Positions 11,501-21,045 of a DNA stretch of 64,000 nt are shown here, one piece after another (the first letter of the stretch is position 1; every line of letters begins with the position of its first letter). The notes beneath the pieces are model-generated. The model searched no databases and had not been told where the DNA came from. It saw nothing but the letters and a program-made list of their open reading frames with translations. This DNA is from Pholis gunnellus (taxonomy: Eukaryota; Chordata; Actinopteri; Perciformes; Pholidae): NCBI GenBank assembly GCA_910591455.2, contig OU342808.1:22297714-22361713 (forward strand), in the 5' to 3' direction. A program made the translations under genes and the position numbers.

Positions 11501-13665
11501 TAAAATCATCAATTAAAGTCTGAATCAAAGACGTTAAACGGTTTAGTTTACTGTAGACGTTGGCACACAGTACCGGCTGGAAGTAGGAAGGCTGGCTGGG
11601 ACTTGATGGACTCTCTCTGGTTGGATGCTTCACAGTGATACGAGCCCTCATCCTCCCTGGTCACGTTCCTGATGAACACGGACAGAAATGATCATTTAAA
11701 TTCAATCTGGCAGTATAAAAGCTCCAGACGGCGTGGAACTTTTCTACAGTGCATAGTTCTCGTATCATCATTACAATTTGACAATAAAGAATTAATATTC
11801 CTCTTGTCCCATGCAGTGTTGGACCTGAATGTGAGCAGCTGTCCATTGTTCTGGAGGCTGAACGAGGACGAGCAGTTCGACAGGAGGCAGCCGTCTTTGA
11901 ACCAGTGCACCATGGGAACAGGGAAGCCACGGACGGCACAGTGCATGGAGACCTCTGTTTCCATAGCAACAGTGATGTTGTCAGGGCCCTGGATGATCTG
12001 CAGCCTTCTAGGGACACCTGCAAGGTAGAGTGACACCACTTCAAGATATTAACCCGGCTGCAGAAAACACAATTCAAATGAGACCTTTAATGGAGTGCTG
12101 ACTCTTAAAAAACATGCACAATGTAAGCCCTTCAATCGGGAATGGACCATTTCTCTTGATTCCACTTAGTTTTTAAGATACTTTTTTAAATTAAAACAAC
12201 ATTTTCGTGATGCTAGTGATCTGCCAATGCTGCCCTGCTTCAATACTAACTGCATTATCAAATGCAAGATGAAAGTTTTCACTTTACTTAAGAATAATAG
12301 AGTCTTAAAACTATGATATACTTCAACAAATCTACATTTTTTGATAACATTTTTGTTATTTTTTATGAATTAGAAACAAAGTGATTTGCTGGTATGAACT
12401 GACAAATGTAAAAGGGGAAACAAAAAGAAGTACATGCGCTCACCCTGCACGGTGAGTTTAGCTGGGCTGCTTGTCTTGCTGATGTTCAGTGAAGGACTGT
12501 GTGTGACACATACGTACATCCCATCGTCCTCTAATGTTACGTTGAAAAGATGCAGAGTACCTGAGGTCTTCTTCTGGTTACCACCTCCATACTCACCCTG
12601 AACAACAACAGCAACAACTTTAAGTTTAAAGCATGCCATATGATATATCTCGGTCGAAAGGTACAATAATATTTAAATTTGCATTATTGTTTGTGCCCTG
12701 ATTAAACAAAAGATGAGACAAGTGGAGTTTGTGCTGTATTTCACACAGACTTTTCCCTCTAATGAGGTTTTTTCAGCGGCTATCTGAGGCTTGTGAATTC
12801 TTGACACATTTCAGTCAGTGTCTTGTTTAGGGTGCAGGCTCTACAGGCACAAGGGCTTTCATCATTGGAGCTGCCTCTCTCACCTCTCTCACACGTCCTA
12901 ATCCTGGAGACAGTGGTGAAGGTATAGTACTGTAGGACAGCAGTAAGAGATTTTAAAGTTGTGTTCAATGATATAAAATACATCTGAAAAATGAAACTAC
13001 TACAAATGAGTCTTCCTTCGCAGCCTCGCTGCTTACACTAACACTCATGTTACTGTGGTGTGTTTCGTTTATAATCTAATGTAAGCGTTTTTCTTCTGAC
13101 GATTGCACTTAGGCTTCAAAAATCATAAAAATTGTGTTCATTTGTGAAGATTTTATAACCACTCTTAGTGATAATTCTGCTGTGCTTTCAAATGTGCCTT
13201 GACAAAATAGGTTGCTCTACAAATGAAGTCCAGGTAAAAGTCTTTAGCACTATCTGATCCCTCCCAGTGTTGTAGGAGACAGAGAGCAGGAGCTGACAGT
13301 CATTCAGAGCTCACCTGAATGTGTCTACCTCTTGTGACCAGTGTCCCATCTTTGAGCCAACTGATGCTCGCAGGAGGTGAACTTTCCCCTGACACACACT
13401 GGAAGAAAACCCCCTCTCCTTCTCTGACTGTCTGGTCCTGGGGACTGAAGAAAACATCCTCCAAACCTGCAGCATAAACAAGAATATGAACGTTAGAGAC
13501 AATCAGATGACCACGAATCATTCTGTCGACACCACGCATGATGTTAAGGGACAGCAAACATCTATTGGTTGGACTAACCTACAATGAAAAAGGGTTCATG
13601 GACTCACTCAGTTCAGATGAGACCGCCAAGCTGGACAGGATGAGCAGGCAGAGGTGGGGAATCAT
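3172..13665 (-). CDS. five-Ig-domain, mucin-stalked single-pass membrane receptor
   Basis: I assembled coding exons with AG/GT junctions and matching phase: 13665-13608, 13466-13315, 12597-12444, 12017-11825, 11668-11574, 11185-10999, 10834-10737, 10629-10476, 9647-9529, 9065-8898, 8763-8650, 7290-5982, 5893-5682, 4591-4522, 4408-4207, 3657-3172. They sum to 3771 bases, 1256 residues. Residues 1-19 are a signal peptide (MIPHLCLLILSSLAVSS); earlier in-frame Met codons exist but this one starts the hydrophobic core. Five Ig domains (about 20-121, 122-217, 218-312, 313-403, 404-497) each span two exons and each keeps Cys, Trp and the Y-x-C motif. One 1309-base exon encodes a Ser/Thr/Pro/Gln-rich stalk (498-933). 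A membrane helix follows at about 951-973 (IVLGVGVSLAFIFITVTFY), then a roughly 280-residue tail with acidic and proline-rich parts. There are no FN3 or kinase domains. The Ig domains resemble I-set domains of neural adhesion receptors. I cannot name the gene. Confidence 0.85.
4611..5652. mobile_element. MITE with about 80-bp terminal inverted repeats, invaded by a second repeat
   Basis: The left end (4611 to about 4695) and right end (about 5563-5652) are reverse complements with modest divergence. Both carry the series AATAGTTT.ACATTTTGG, TATGCTTT, TTCGCTTT, GGAGAG, AAGATTGA.ACCACTCT. The interior between about 4930 and 5463 is largely a different dispersed repeat, so the element was hit by another insertion. 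It is a non-autonomous DNA transposon as judged from TIRs and lack of coding. It lies in the intron after the membrane-segment exon of the Ig receptor, ending about 30 bases from that exon's donor. Confidence 0.8.
4930..5463 (+). repeat. dispersed teleost repeat (copy 1)
   Basis: The 3' part (5268-5463) matches 24581-24784 closely. Shared words include GAGACCATAA, CAAGTGAGAAGTA, CATACAATC.GACTTCTT, TTGCAACC, AGAGAATGCAC, CTTCCACATTGGCTTC and GGAGGTTGCCGCCTG. The 5' part contains TTCGCCATCTTG and CAGCCACGCCCTAAAGC, motifs I associate with the same fish repeat. No coding capacity. It is nested in the MITE at 4611-5652. Confidence 0.75.
8483..8531. repeat. (AC)n(TC)n microsatellite
   Basis: About 15 AC units followed directly by about 9 CT/TC units, in the large intron between the fifth Ig domain and the stalk exon of the receptor gene. 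Confidence 0.95.
9688..10417. mobile_element. non-autonomous DNA transposon with CAGTGGTGGAA-type ends
   Basis: The left end reads CAGTAGTGGTTTAAAGTAAG and the right end read in reverse is CAGTGGTGGAAGAAGTACTC. Both are rich in the ACTCAAGTAC / TTACTTAA words typical of a very common teleost hAT-like MITE. No transposase is present. It sits in the intron of the fourth Ig domain of the receptor and itself carries the repeat at 10140-10310. Confidence 0.7.
10140..10310 (-). repeat. short dispersed repeat (copy 1)
   Basis: It shares TGCAACCTCACTGCTAGA and AATCCTACACACTGC with 53120-53280. This matches a short teleost repeat I know by its reverse form (GCAGTGTGTAGGATT...). It is nested in the element at 9688-10417. 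Confidence 0.7.
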
Positions 13666-14169
13666 CTGTGGAAGCGTCCAAATGGAGACAGAGACATGCA
13701 TCCTACTGCAGAGCTCCCTGAGGAAACCACCACACAGCTTCATCCATGGTGTCTGCTGAAAATGTGCACACATAAAAGGGTTTGTGTTGGAAATGTGGTC
13801 AACTTCAACCCTTGTCGTCATGGAATTTGATGCAGACGTTTTGCTAGTCTTACTCAGGTAATTGACAGGCTAAAAATGAACCCCAAAGCACCTGTAGCAT
13901 GTAACACGTAGTTACATGCACAAGGTAGTGAACATGCATACAGTTAAGTTTCAGACAAGGAGGTAGCAGAACGCACAGTTTCAGCAAGTTGGAAAGAACA
14001 TGTCATGTTCTTTTGATGGTATAGTCTTGTTCATCCGCTCTGCAGCATTTATATCATTTAACTCTGTGGTATTTAAAGCCCCACATCCTGGTAAGCTCAA
14101 CATAAATACTTCTATTGTGAAGCATTTGAAAAGATTTTGGTCAAGTTAATTGAAAGATTACTGGGTTAA

Positions 14170-14245
14170 ACATTATCCCAGTTTGGGTCAACATATAGCA
14201 CCGATGCACACTGGGTTTACTTGGGTCGTTTTGACCCAGAGTTAG
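14170..14245 (-). repeat. fragment of dispersed element with GGGTCA motifs (copy 1)
   Basis: It contains ACTGGGTT, GGGTCAACATATAGCACCGATGC and TTTTGACCCAGAG. The reverse complement shares GCATCGGTGCTA and GTCAACCCA-type words with 44150-44265. Probably a remnant of one fish DNA-transposon family. Confidence 0.5.
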
Positions 14246-17200
14246 AGTTATTGCTTATATTTTTGTTATAAGCTAAATATTAGTATCAATCTGAAAAAGA
14301 AAATATGACATGTCAATTTAAAACGGATTAGCAGATTAAAACAGTTTGCAACCCTACCAAGATTGAGTCCCAACTGTAAAAAGCTTTGTTTGTATATATT
14401 TACCCAAATGTCAACCTTGTGATTTTAGGTGATCAGAAGGATAGAAAAATATGTGAAAATGAGAAAACTCTCACTGCACCATTACCACATACAACAGCTG
14501 TCATTTCAACCGCCGCATGCATAGATTCACTTTTGATCAGTTTCTAGCAAATGTATTCAGCAGGTGAATTTAACATCACTCTCCCTCTTGCTCTTAATGC
14601 CCTCCCCTCCCTTTTCGCTTTGCTTCATTCCTATTTTGTTTGTGAGTCTGTGGCACCGCAGCAAGCACAGCTTTGTCCTATTTAGTCCCTTGAATGGGCC
14701 CAGCCACATTATAGAGCTCCCACTGTGGCCCTCCACTCAATGAAAGTGACATGAAAAGAGGCTGCGGAGCTTTGTACTATGAAGATCAGTTATTGGTCCT
14801 CTGCAAGGAAAGCTACCCGTCTGATCACATAGGCTTTCATGATCCTCAATAAGGCCATGTAAGGGCTGATCCTTTATTGTTTGAGCGTGCCACACATTTT
14901 GTGAATGCAATGCTGAATTTGCACAAGTAAATATTAGAAGATATTTACGAGAAACATGCCGAAGACACATTTTGATCTCAAGAGGCTCATTCGTGATTAA
15001 AGGGTTAAAGCTGACCGTGTGGTTAATGGGTTCGGTGTGCTTTGCAAGAATGTGAACGCTGCACAGAGAGACCAGAGAGAAACATAAAGAGATGTTTTGT
15101 ATCAAATTGATCACTTTAATAACAGGTTTCGCAAAAACTGTATCATCAAAAGGTTTACAGACAACTTTTGTCTTAAGGTTGTAGCCACAAATGAATGTGT
15201 CTTCTGATCCCCTACCCTTGTGCAAATATAAGGAGATAAGCAGCTGGTGGCGCTAAATCTCCAGTATAGTGCCGCTAAATTATTGCGGAAGAAGAGGGCG
15301 TAACAAGATGGCATGATTACAAGAGTGCCAGCTAAACCTCAATCGGTTGGAAACAATGTAGAGGACACGATGAAAATACTGCATTTATTTTTGCCTCCTG
15401 ATTTATTTTGAGGAAAGTTACTGTTTCTATCTGACGTTTTGTTTTTGATATTTCAACTTTTTTTCTCACTCTGGCATTGACGTGGATAGAAACGTACTTA
15501 TTGTGTGGAAATCTGGTGGTCATACAATTATAAAACGTAATTGTCTTCTACTGGTCTTGAATACTTAAATACGTTTTTCAAAATATGAATGAATTAACAA
15601 CGTATCATCCACCCCTAGATTGGACTAAAATTGTATTATATTATTACAATCATACCAACAAAAGCATCATATTATCAATATTGAGGTTTAGAAAAACAAA
15701 TATCTTCACCTTTTATTTTATGACTGTCCCCTGGCCCTGCTGCTTTTAGAGAACAGAAGAAATCAGAGGATGTGATAATGTGCAAGTCCCACCAGTGATG
15801 ACATACTTGAACAAATGAAAACAAAACGACAACAAAAAACAAAAAACCTTGATTTCAGACACTAGTACATTAGTCATCACTGTTGAACTAAACACATCAA
15901 TGAATCGCTTAAATTGGTTCAGCGGCTGGTTATACTCACATAATGCTGAGAGCCTGTGGGTGTGTATTTGTTTGTCTCATAACAGATCATTTACACAGTT
16001 TAGCATGTCATTATTGGGTTTTAGCCCTCTTACGCTCTTTCTTTTAATACAGATTGTCAAAGGCATAATTTTATTTATTTACTTATTTACTTAATCTCTA
16101 AATTAAATGAAACAATGAGTGGAGATGTTGAATTAGTATGCAACCCACATTGGTACTGTGATACTATACAGACCAGGTGACAAATCTTAACTTTATGTAG
16201 CACATTATGTAGCGCATTTCTCCAAATGTCGTTTTACTGCAGAAATAATAGAAACAAATTAAAGTCTGGCAGGTACTTATTAGGAAGTGGTTGCTTGTAA
16301 ACGGGACTAAAATGGACTTTAGCTGCAGTGAATGAGCTGAATGCATCACTTCAGATCAAGTGGTCGATAATCTGGAGTTATAATCTAAACCTCATCCCCA
16401 GCACCTGCAATGATTGTGGGGCAGTGATTACATTTCATTTTGCCTACATTAGAGTATTTTCAACTATAAAACGGAAATTCTTCTATTTGTAATTATTTAA
16501 AATCAGATCTCCATTCATAGTTTGCTTTCAATGTGGAGCTTAAGTGACATAAAAACAATTAATTGAAGCATTTGCTTTTGATTTTGGCTTGTTTTCAGAG
16601 CAACATTGACAAAAGGTAATGTTCTCTAAATTGCTTTTCCTTGTAATAAGTTGCATTTAAACGTGGCACTGCTGCATATATGTTATTTGGTCATTTATAC
16701 TGTTATTTGTATTTGCTAATAGTATATAAACTATAATTTGAATTACTCCATCTTGTATTGCATGTAATTATTTTCTTTGGTTAGTTTTATCGCCAATGTG
16801 TGCCCAGAAAAAGCATTTGGAAACAATGCAACCATTGTTGGTTTGCACTCTCTTTTATCATCATCCTGATGATCATCCTTACTACAACTATCAGATGAAT
16901 TTAGCACAGTAAACTGCTTGCATGCATTCAACAGATAAACAAGAGAAATACACATTCAGTGCTGGTTTCTATGCTAGTTTAGTGCATGCTGTGCAAAAAC
17001 AATACTGTATGGTGCCCTCAGAAACTAGATGAGAGCCTAATTTGCATATGATCGAAAACGAGAAATATTAACGGCTGAATAAACAGTGTAAAGGTACAAG
17101 TAGTCAAAAAAAAGCACTTCGGACTAAATGTAAGACAAGATTCACAAGATGTTCATGTTGCAACACATTTTCATCCACTCCATTGAAGGACCATTGAGAG

Positions 17201-18179
17201 TATTGATACTTACTCTGCACGTGTCCAAGGATTTCTTTCTGTGTTGCTTTGCAATCAGCCCATTCGTCTTCAGTCAGTGTCTGTCTGTCTGTAGTCTGAG
17301 CACAACCTCTGTTGTCCTGATGCATTTGCAGAGCTTCCAGCTGGGAGCGAACAGCCACACACATGTACTAGACAACCTCCACCCCCTCCTTTCATACACA
17401 CCCACACCCACACACACAAACACTGTGAATTCTCATTAAAAGACAACAGCTGTAATGAAGCACAAAACCATTACGTGCATACTCATTATTTAGAAACTAA
17501 ACTGAAGAAAAAAGGATAAAACACTACACTCTCCACACAAAACAGTAAATTAGAAGCACGATACTATAAAATGTTTACTGCATATAGACATACTAAGATA
17601 ACACCCATATGTGATTGTTGAACACATCGTTCTAAAACTCTGGCCGTTCATCTGCTGCTATAACCTCCGCTGATCTGAGAAGGTTTTCCACAAAATCAAT
17701 CTGATGTTGGAACAGACCTAGATTCCAACTTCATTCATTGACCTACACCTCAGCAGATGTGTCAGTTTAATGTGTAAGTGCTAGTTTAACTGTTTGCTCT
17801 TAAATGTAGGTTAATGGGGGATAATGACGACTGCTGCTGCAACACTCGATCATTCTATGAAGAGAAATTGAGGACAAGCACTTAGGGAGGTGGCTCTTTA
17901 GCGCGACTATAAAAGATGTGACTCAACTCATATTCAGATTATTGTTTTCTTAAACCAGATGAGGTTGATTTAATACAAAGTACATCTGTCAAGAAAGTTT
18001 CAGCTTGAGGGCCTTGAGCTTTGATGGTACCCTATCACACAATCTGCATCAGCAGATGGAGTTTAAACACACACAATTGAGTACAGATGATGAATCTTAA
18101 TAATTTGGGTCATTCCCCAACTTTCCTTTTCATTCCACCGTGCCAGCAATAACCGTGGACGAAGGCATTATGTTCTGGG

Positions 18180-18855
18180 AGTCCGTCCCATTTGCTTGAA
18201 CACAATATCTCGGGATTACCTGAAAGAGAATTTACTGAAATTTGGCACAAATGTCCTGTTGTACTCAAGGATAAACTGAATAGATGTTGGTACTCAGAGG
18301 TAAATGTTTGTAACTTTATACTTATTTATAACTTTCTCAGAAAGAAAAGAGACACATTACCCGCCTCTTCCCACCACTCACATTTAAGGGAGAAAAACAA
18401 CAACAAAGGAACAAAAAGAAAAACGATTAGTGTCTTCATAGGTTTATGATCATCCATTTATACAATGAGTGAAACGTCTCTATTTGTTATGAAATTTGGA
18501 ACAAACATTCATATCCCCCTCAGGATGAACTGTAACAACTTTTATGATGCTGTGACTTCTCATCTATCACCATCTTTAGGTCAAAATCTTAATTCAAAAT
18601 ACTGTATTTTATGATTAAACACCTGAAAAACTGATGACGTTCACATCAGCATCCGCTGGACTTTGTGTTTGATAATGAGCAAACTTTAGTCTGCCAACAT
18701 GCTAAAGTAGGACAGTAAACATGGTAAACATGTTAGTTTTGTCATTGTGAGCATGTTAGCATGCTGATGTTAGTATTTAGCTCAAAATATCACTGTACCT
18801 AAGTATAGCCTCACAGAGCTGTTGGCATGACTGTCGACTCTGAGTCTTGTTTCAA
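18180..18855 (+). repeat. dispersed teleost repeat, GAAATTTGGTACAGACATTCATG family (copy 1)
   Basis: Recognisable words: AAATTTGG.ACAAA, TCATATCCCCCTCAGGATGAACTG, GGTCAAAATCTTAATTCAAAATAC, ATTGTGAGCATGTTAGCATGCTGATGTT and AGCCTCACAGAGCTGTTGGCATG. The family is abundant in percomorph fish. About 140 unrelated bases interrupt this copy near 18300-18440. Related copies are at 36100-36740, 38470-38775 and, as a scrap, 42655-42735. Confidence 0.75.
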
Positions 18856-19653
18856 CCATAAAGTGACGTCTTAAGTTAAAAGGGGAGACGAGCACGTGAA
18901 GAAACAGATGCATGCAGCGGCTTCTGTCTCATTTATTCACATGCTTGGCTGCAGCTAAGACACTGCAGTCTTGCCACATGTCTACTGGGGCCAGATGAAG
19001 TCCTTGCAAATGTAAATTGACGATCCATTCAGCATAATCAAATGGAAATGAAAGTACAAATGCACCGATTTATAATCTATGCAGGAGGGGTCATTTTAAT
19101 TAAGCAGACAAAGACTGATTTAGCCGGCGAAATGCAACATTGTTGGATTCAGGACAACATCAAACACACAAATCCACCAAAGGAGGTGTAGCATCCCAGT
19201 TCTCCAGAAATAATCCGTGTGAGAGCACAGTTTAATGTAGATGTTAGAAGAGGTTTCTTTGTGGTAAAGACCCATTGGCTACAGAAGTAACTGTTGATAT
19301 GCTACCTCTGGCCTTCTCTAGCGCACTGCGTTCAGTGAATCCTTGTGACATATGAACATATGACCGCAAACAATGAGGAAGTAAAGCCAATCTTAACAAA
19401 AGACGGGAGTTAAAAAGATTTATTGTCGACCACAATTACGTAACTGACAGTTTAGCTAAACAACATAAGAGAGAACATTTACAGCGGATACAACTAAAAA
19501 GGTCAAAAGAATAAGAGATTTTTTTGTCTCAGTGGCCTATTAAGTCCTGCATTTGTTTATTAACTGTAGGATAATAATTACATTTACAAATACTTTCCTA
19601 ATAGAGTCACTGATATCCAGGTGGAGTTGTTGAACGATGTCGGCGTTTCGGAG

Positions 19654-20189
19654 TCAGGACAGCCGCAGGAGATTCATAGAAACGAAAGGTGAGAGGAGGA
19701 GGAATCCCGAAGTGATGAAGATGGGTTTGGCAGCTCCATGGAGCTCAGATAAACAGAGGGCCTGCTCCAACGTGTGGTGAGTCTCGGCACTAATGCCTGG
19801 AAAACATGAAGACAAATGTAACTCACCAAAACCAGATCTGTTCCATAATGTCAAACTTCACCTCACCGTGTTGGGACCATTCCTTCCAGACGTGCAGGAA
19901 TTCAGCACCACGTTCTCCCTCAGACACTGTGTTGAATGTGAAACAAATGGCTATTAATTCTGACAATTTACCAATTTAAAATTCAATAACAAGATAGCTC
20001 TCAGCTGTTACCTTTCAGCAGATGTTTCAAGTCCCTGAGAGCCCGGGTGAGGTTCTCCAGTCGGTGCTGCAGGTGGAGGTTCTCTTCTTTCAGAGTGTGG
20101 ATGGTATCCTGGAGCTCATAGGCTGAGCTGCAGTGTGAAAGCTGAGAAATCAACCATAAAACTGTGCTGGCTTGCAAGATGGAGAACAT
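19654..20189 (-). CDS. small secreted or GPI-anchored protein with short coiled coil (126 aa)
   Basis: Three exons join in phase: 20189-20012, 19926-19867 and 19796-19654 (178+60+143 = 381 bases; donors GTAACA and GTGAGG, acceptors ACAG and CCAG). Residues 1-23 form a clear signal peptide (MFSILQASTVLWLISQLSHC then SSA). Residues about 25-57 have heptad-spaced Leu (YELQDTIHTLKEENLHLQHR and on to LKHLLK), a short coiled coil. The last 20 or so residues are hydrophobic (FITSGFLLLSPFVSMNLL) after a small-residue stretch (HGAAKP), fitting a GPI signal or a C-terminal membrane anchor. Only one Cys remains after signal cleavage, so disulfide-rich families are excluded. It lies head to head with pmpca, about 0.85 kb between start codons. 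Human PMPCA is, as I recall, beside a coiled-coil endosomal gene, but the sequence here does not look like it. Family unknown. Confidence 0.65.
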
Positions 20190-20338
20190 TGTGGTACTAA
20201 TGGGATGTCATTCACTTAATTAGTCGAATCTGCTGCTTGTCAATGTCCCGTTAAATCCTGCAGCTCTTGAATGTTTTAAAATCAGGTGGAAGTGGTGACG
20301 CTATGTTAGAGCTGGCCTACTTCTGTGTCAGAATTGAT

Positions 20339-20560
20339 TCAGTGATGTGTAGCTAAATGCTCCTGGCCTGCAGACCACTCTAAAGGATCAATTGTTCTGT
20401 TTAGGATCACAGAGCCCAAAGACACAGAGTTGTTTTTAAGGGTTAATAAACCTTCATCTTTGGAAGCTTTCAGAAAGCGCACTATTGTACCATTAGCCAA
20501 TCGTAAAGTGACACAAAGCATGAGGAAGACCAAGGGTATAAAAAGCACCAGCTTGTACAT
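20339..20560 (-). CDS. possible small secreted peptide frame (73 codons)
   Basis: The frame starts with a signal-peptide-like run (MYKLVLFIPLVFLMLCVTLR) and has three N-glycosylation sequons (NGT, NNS, NRT). A TATATATATATATA run sits directly upstream on the same strand. It is about 150 bases upstream of the small secreted gene's start, so it could be a 5' UTR frame, a separate mini-gene or chance. No homologue is recognised and no splice site is required. Confidence 0.2.
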   Translation of the reverse strand: MYKLVLFIPLVFLMLCVTLRLANGTIVRFLKASKDEGLLTLKNNSVSLGSVILNRTIDPLEWSAGQEHLATHH

Positions 20561-20971
20561 ATATATATATATAAAGGCATGAATTTAGAGCGTGAACATA
20601 TGGCTCAAAGTACAGCTTTGAGTTTGTTACCAACCCACAGAAGTGATCAGACTGCCTTTAAAAACAGTCAGAGGATGAAAACATGAGAAGTGTTACAGTT
20701 TGACGCGGCATTTTTCTGGTTCACATCAACTCTGTGGCTCACTGAGATCCATGTTTGATCTTTTATATAGGTTTGTTTGTCAGTTTTAACACGTTTAGGT
20801 CAGAATCTGTGTTAAGTTGGAGGTTTGGTTGATGAAGGTAGATTTTAACCATTTACAAATACAGTTTAAAGTACTCTGTAAGGTTATAAAAATAGCAAAA
20901 TCAATTGTCAAACAAGTTAATATAGTAGTTTGTTTGTGCTTTACAGTCAGAAAGGGTAGGGGGCAGTTTGC

Positions 20972-21037
20972 GGCGGAAGTGCTTCAGGTAACTTTTTATC
21001 ATCATCCGGGTTACTGTCTGGTCACAGAGGATCCAAG
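20972..21037 (+). promoter_or_regulatory. pmpca core promoter with GABP/ETS-like site
   Basis: GCGGAAGTGC at about 20973-20982 contains CGGAAGTG, the ETS/GABP core common in nuclear genes for mitochondrial proteins. There is no TATA box. The start codon follows some 60 bases downstream, implying a short 5' UTR. Known: GABP sites in such promoters. Inferred: use here. Confidence 0.4.
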
Positions 21038-21045
21038 ATGGCGAC
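21034..21045 (+). promoter_or_regulatory. TISU / YY1-like element over the pmpca start codon
   Basis: CAAGATGGCGAC fits the TISU consensus SAASATGGCGGC at 11 of 12 positions and contains the YY1 core AAGATGGCG. TISU directs cap-dependent, scanning-free initiation on mRNAs with very short 5' leaders and is enriched among mitochondrial genes. Confidence 0.45.

Larger units (their letters stand above)
13670..19650. other. 6-kb gene-free interval
   Basis: This lies between the receptor's first coding exon and the small secreted-protein gene. It should contain the receptor's promoter and any 5' UTR exons, but I could not place a TATA box or CpG-rich start. The longest open frame (162 codons, minus, 14737-15225) has no domain, signal peptide or splice support. 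Repeats occur near 14170-14245 and 18180-18855. The rest is AT-rich and featureless to my reading. Confidence 0.5.

Noticed and set aside
14737..15225. 162-codon open frame on the minus strand
   Set aside because: No signal peptide, domain or splice support, and composition like the surrounding DNA. Part near 15220-15310 looks like a dispersed repeat with GGAAGAAGAGGGCG.
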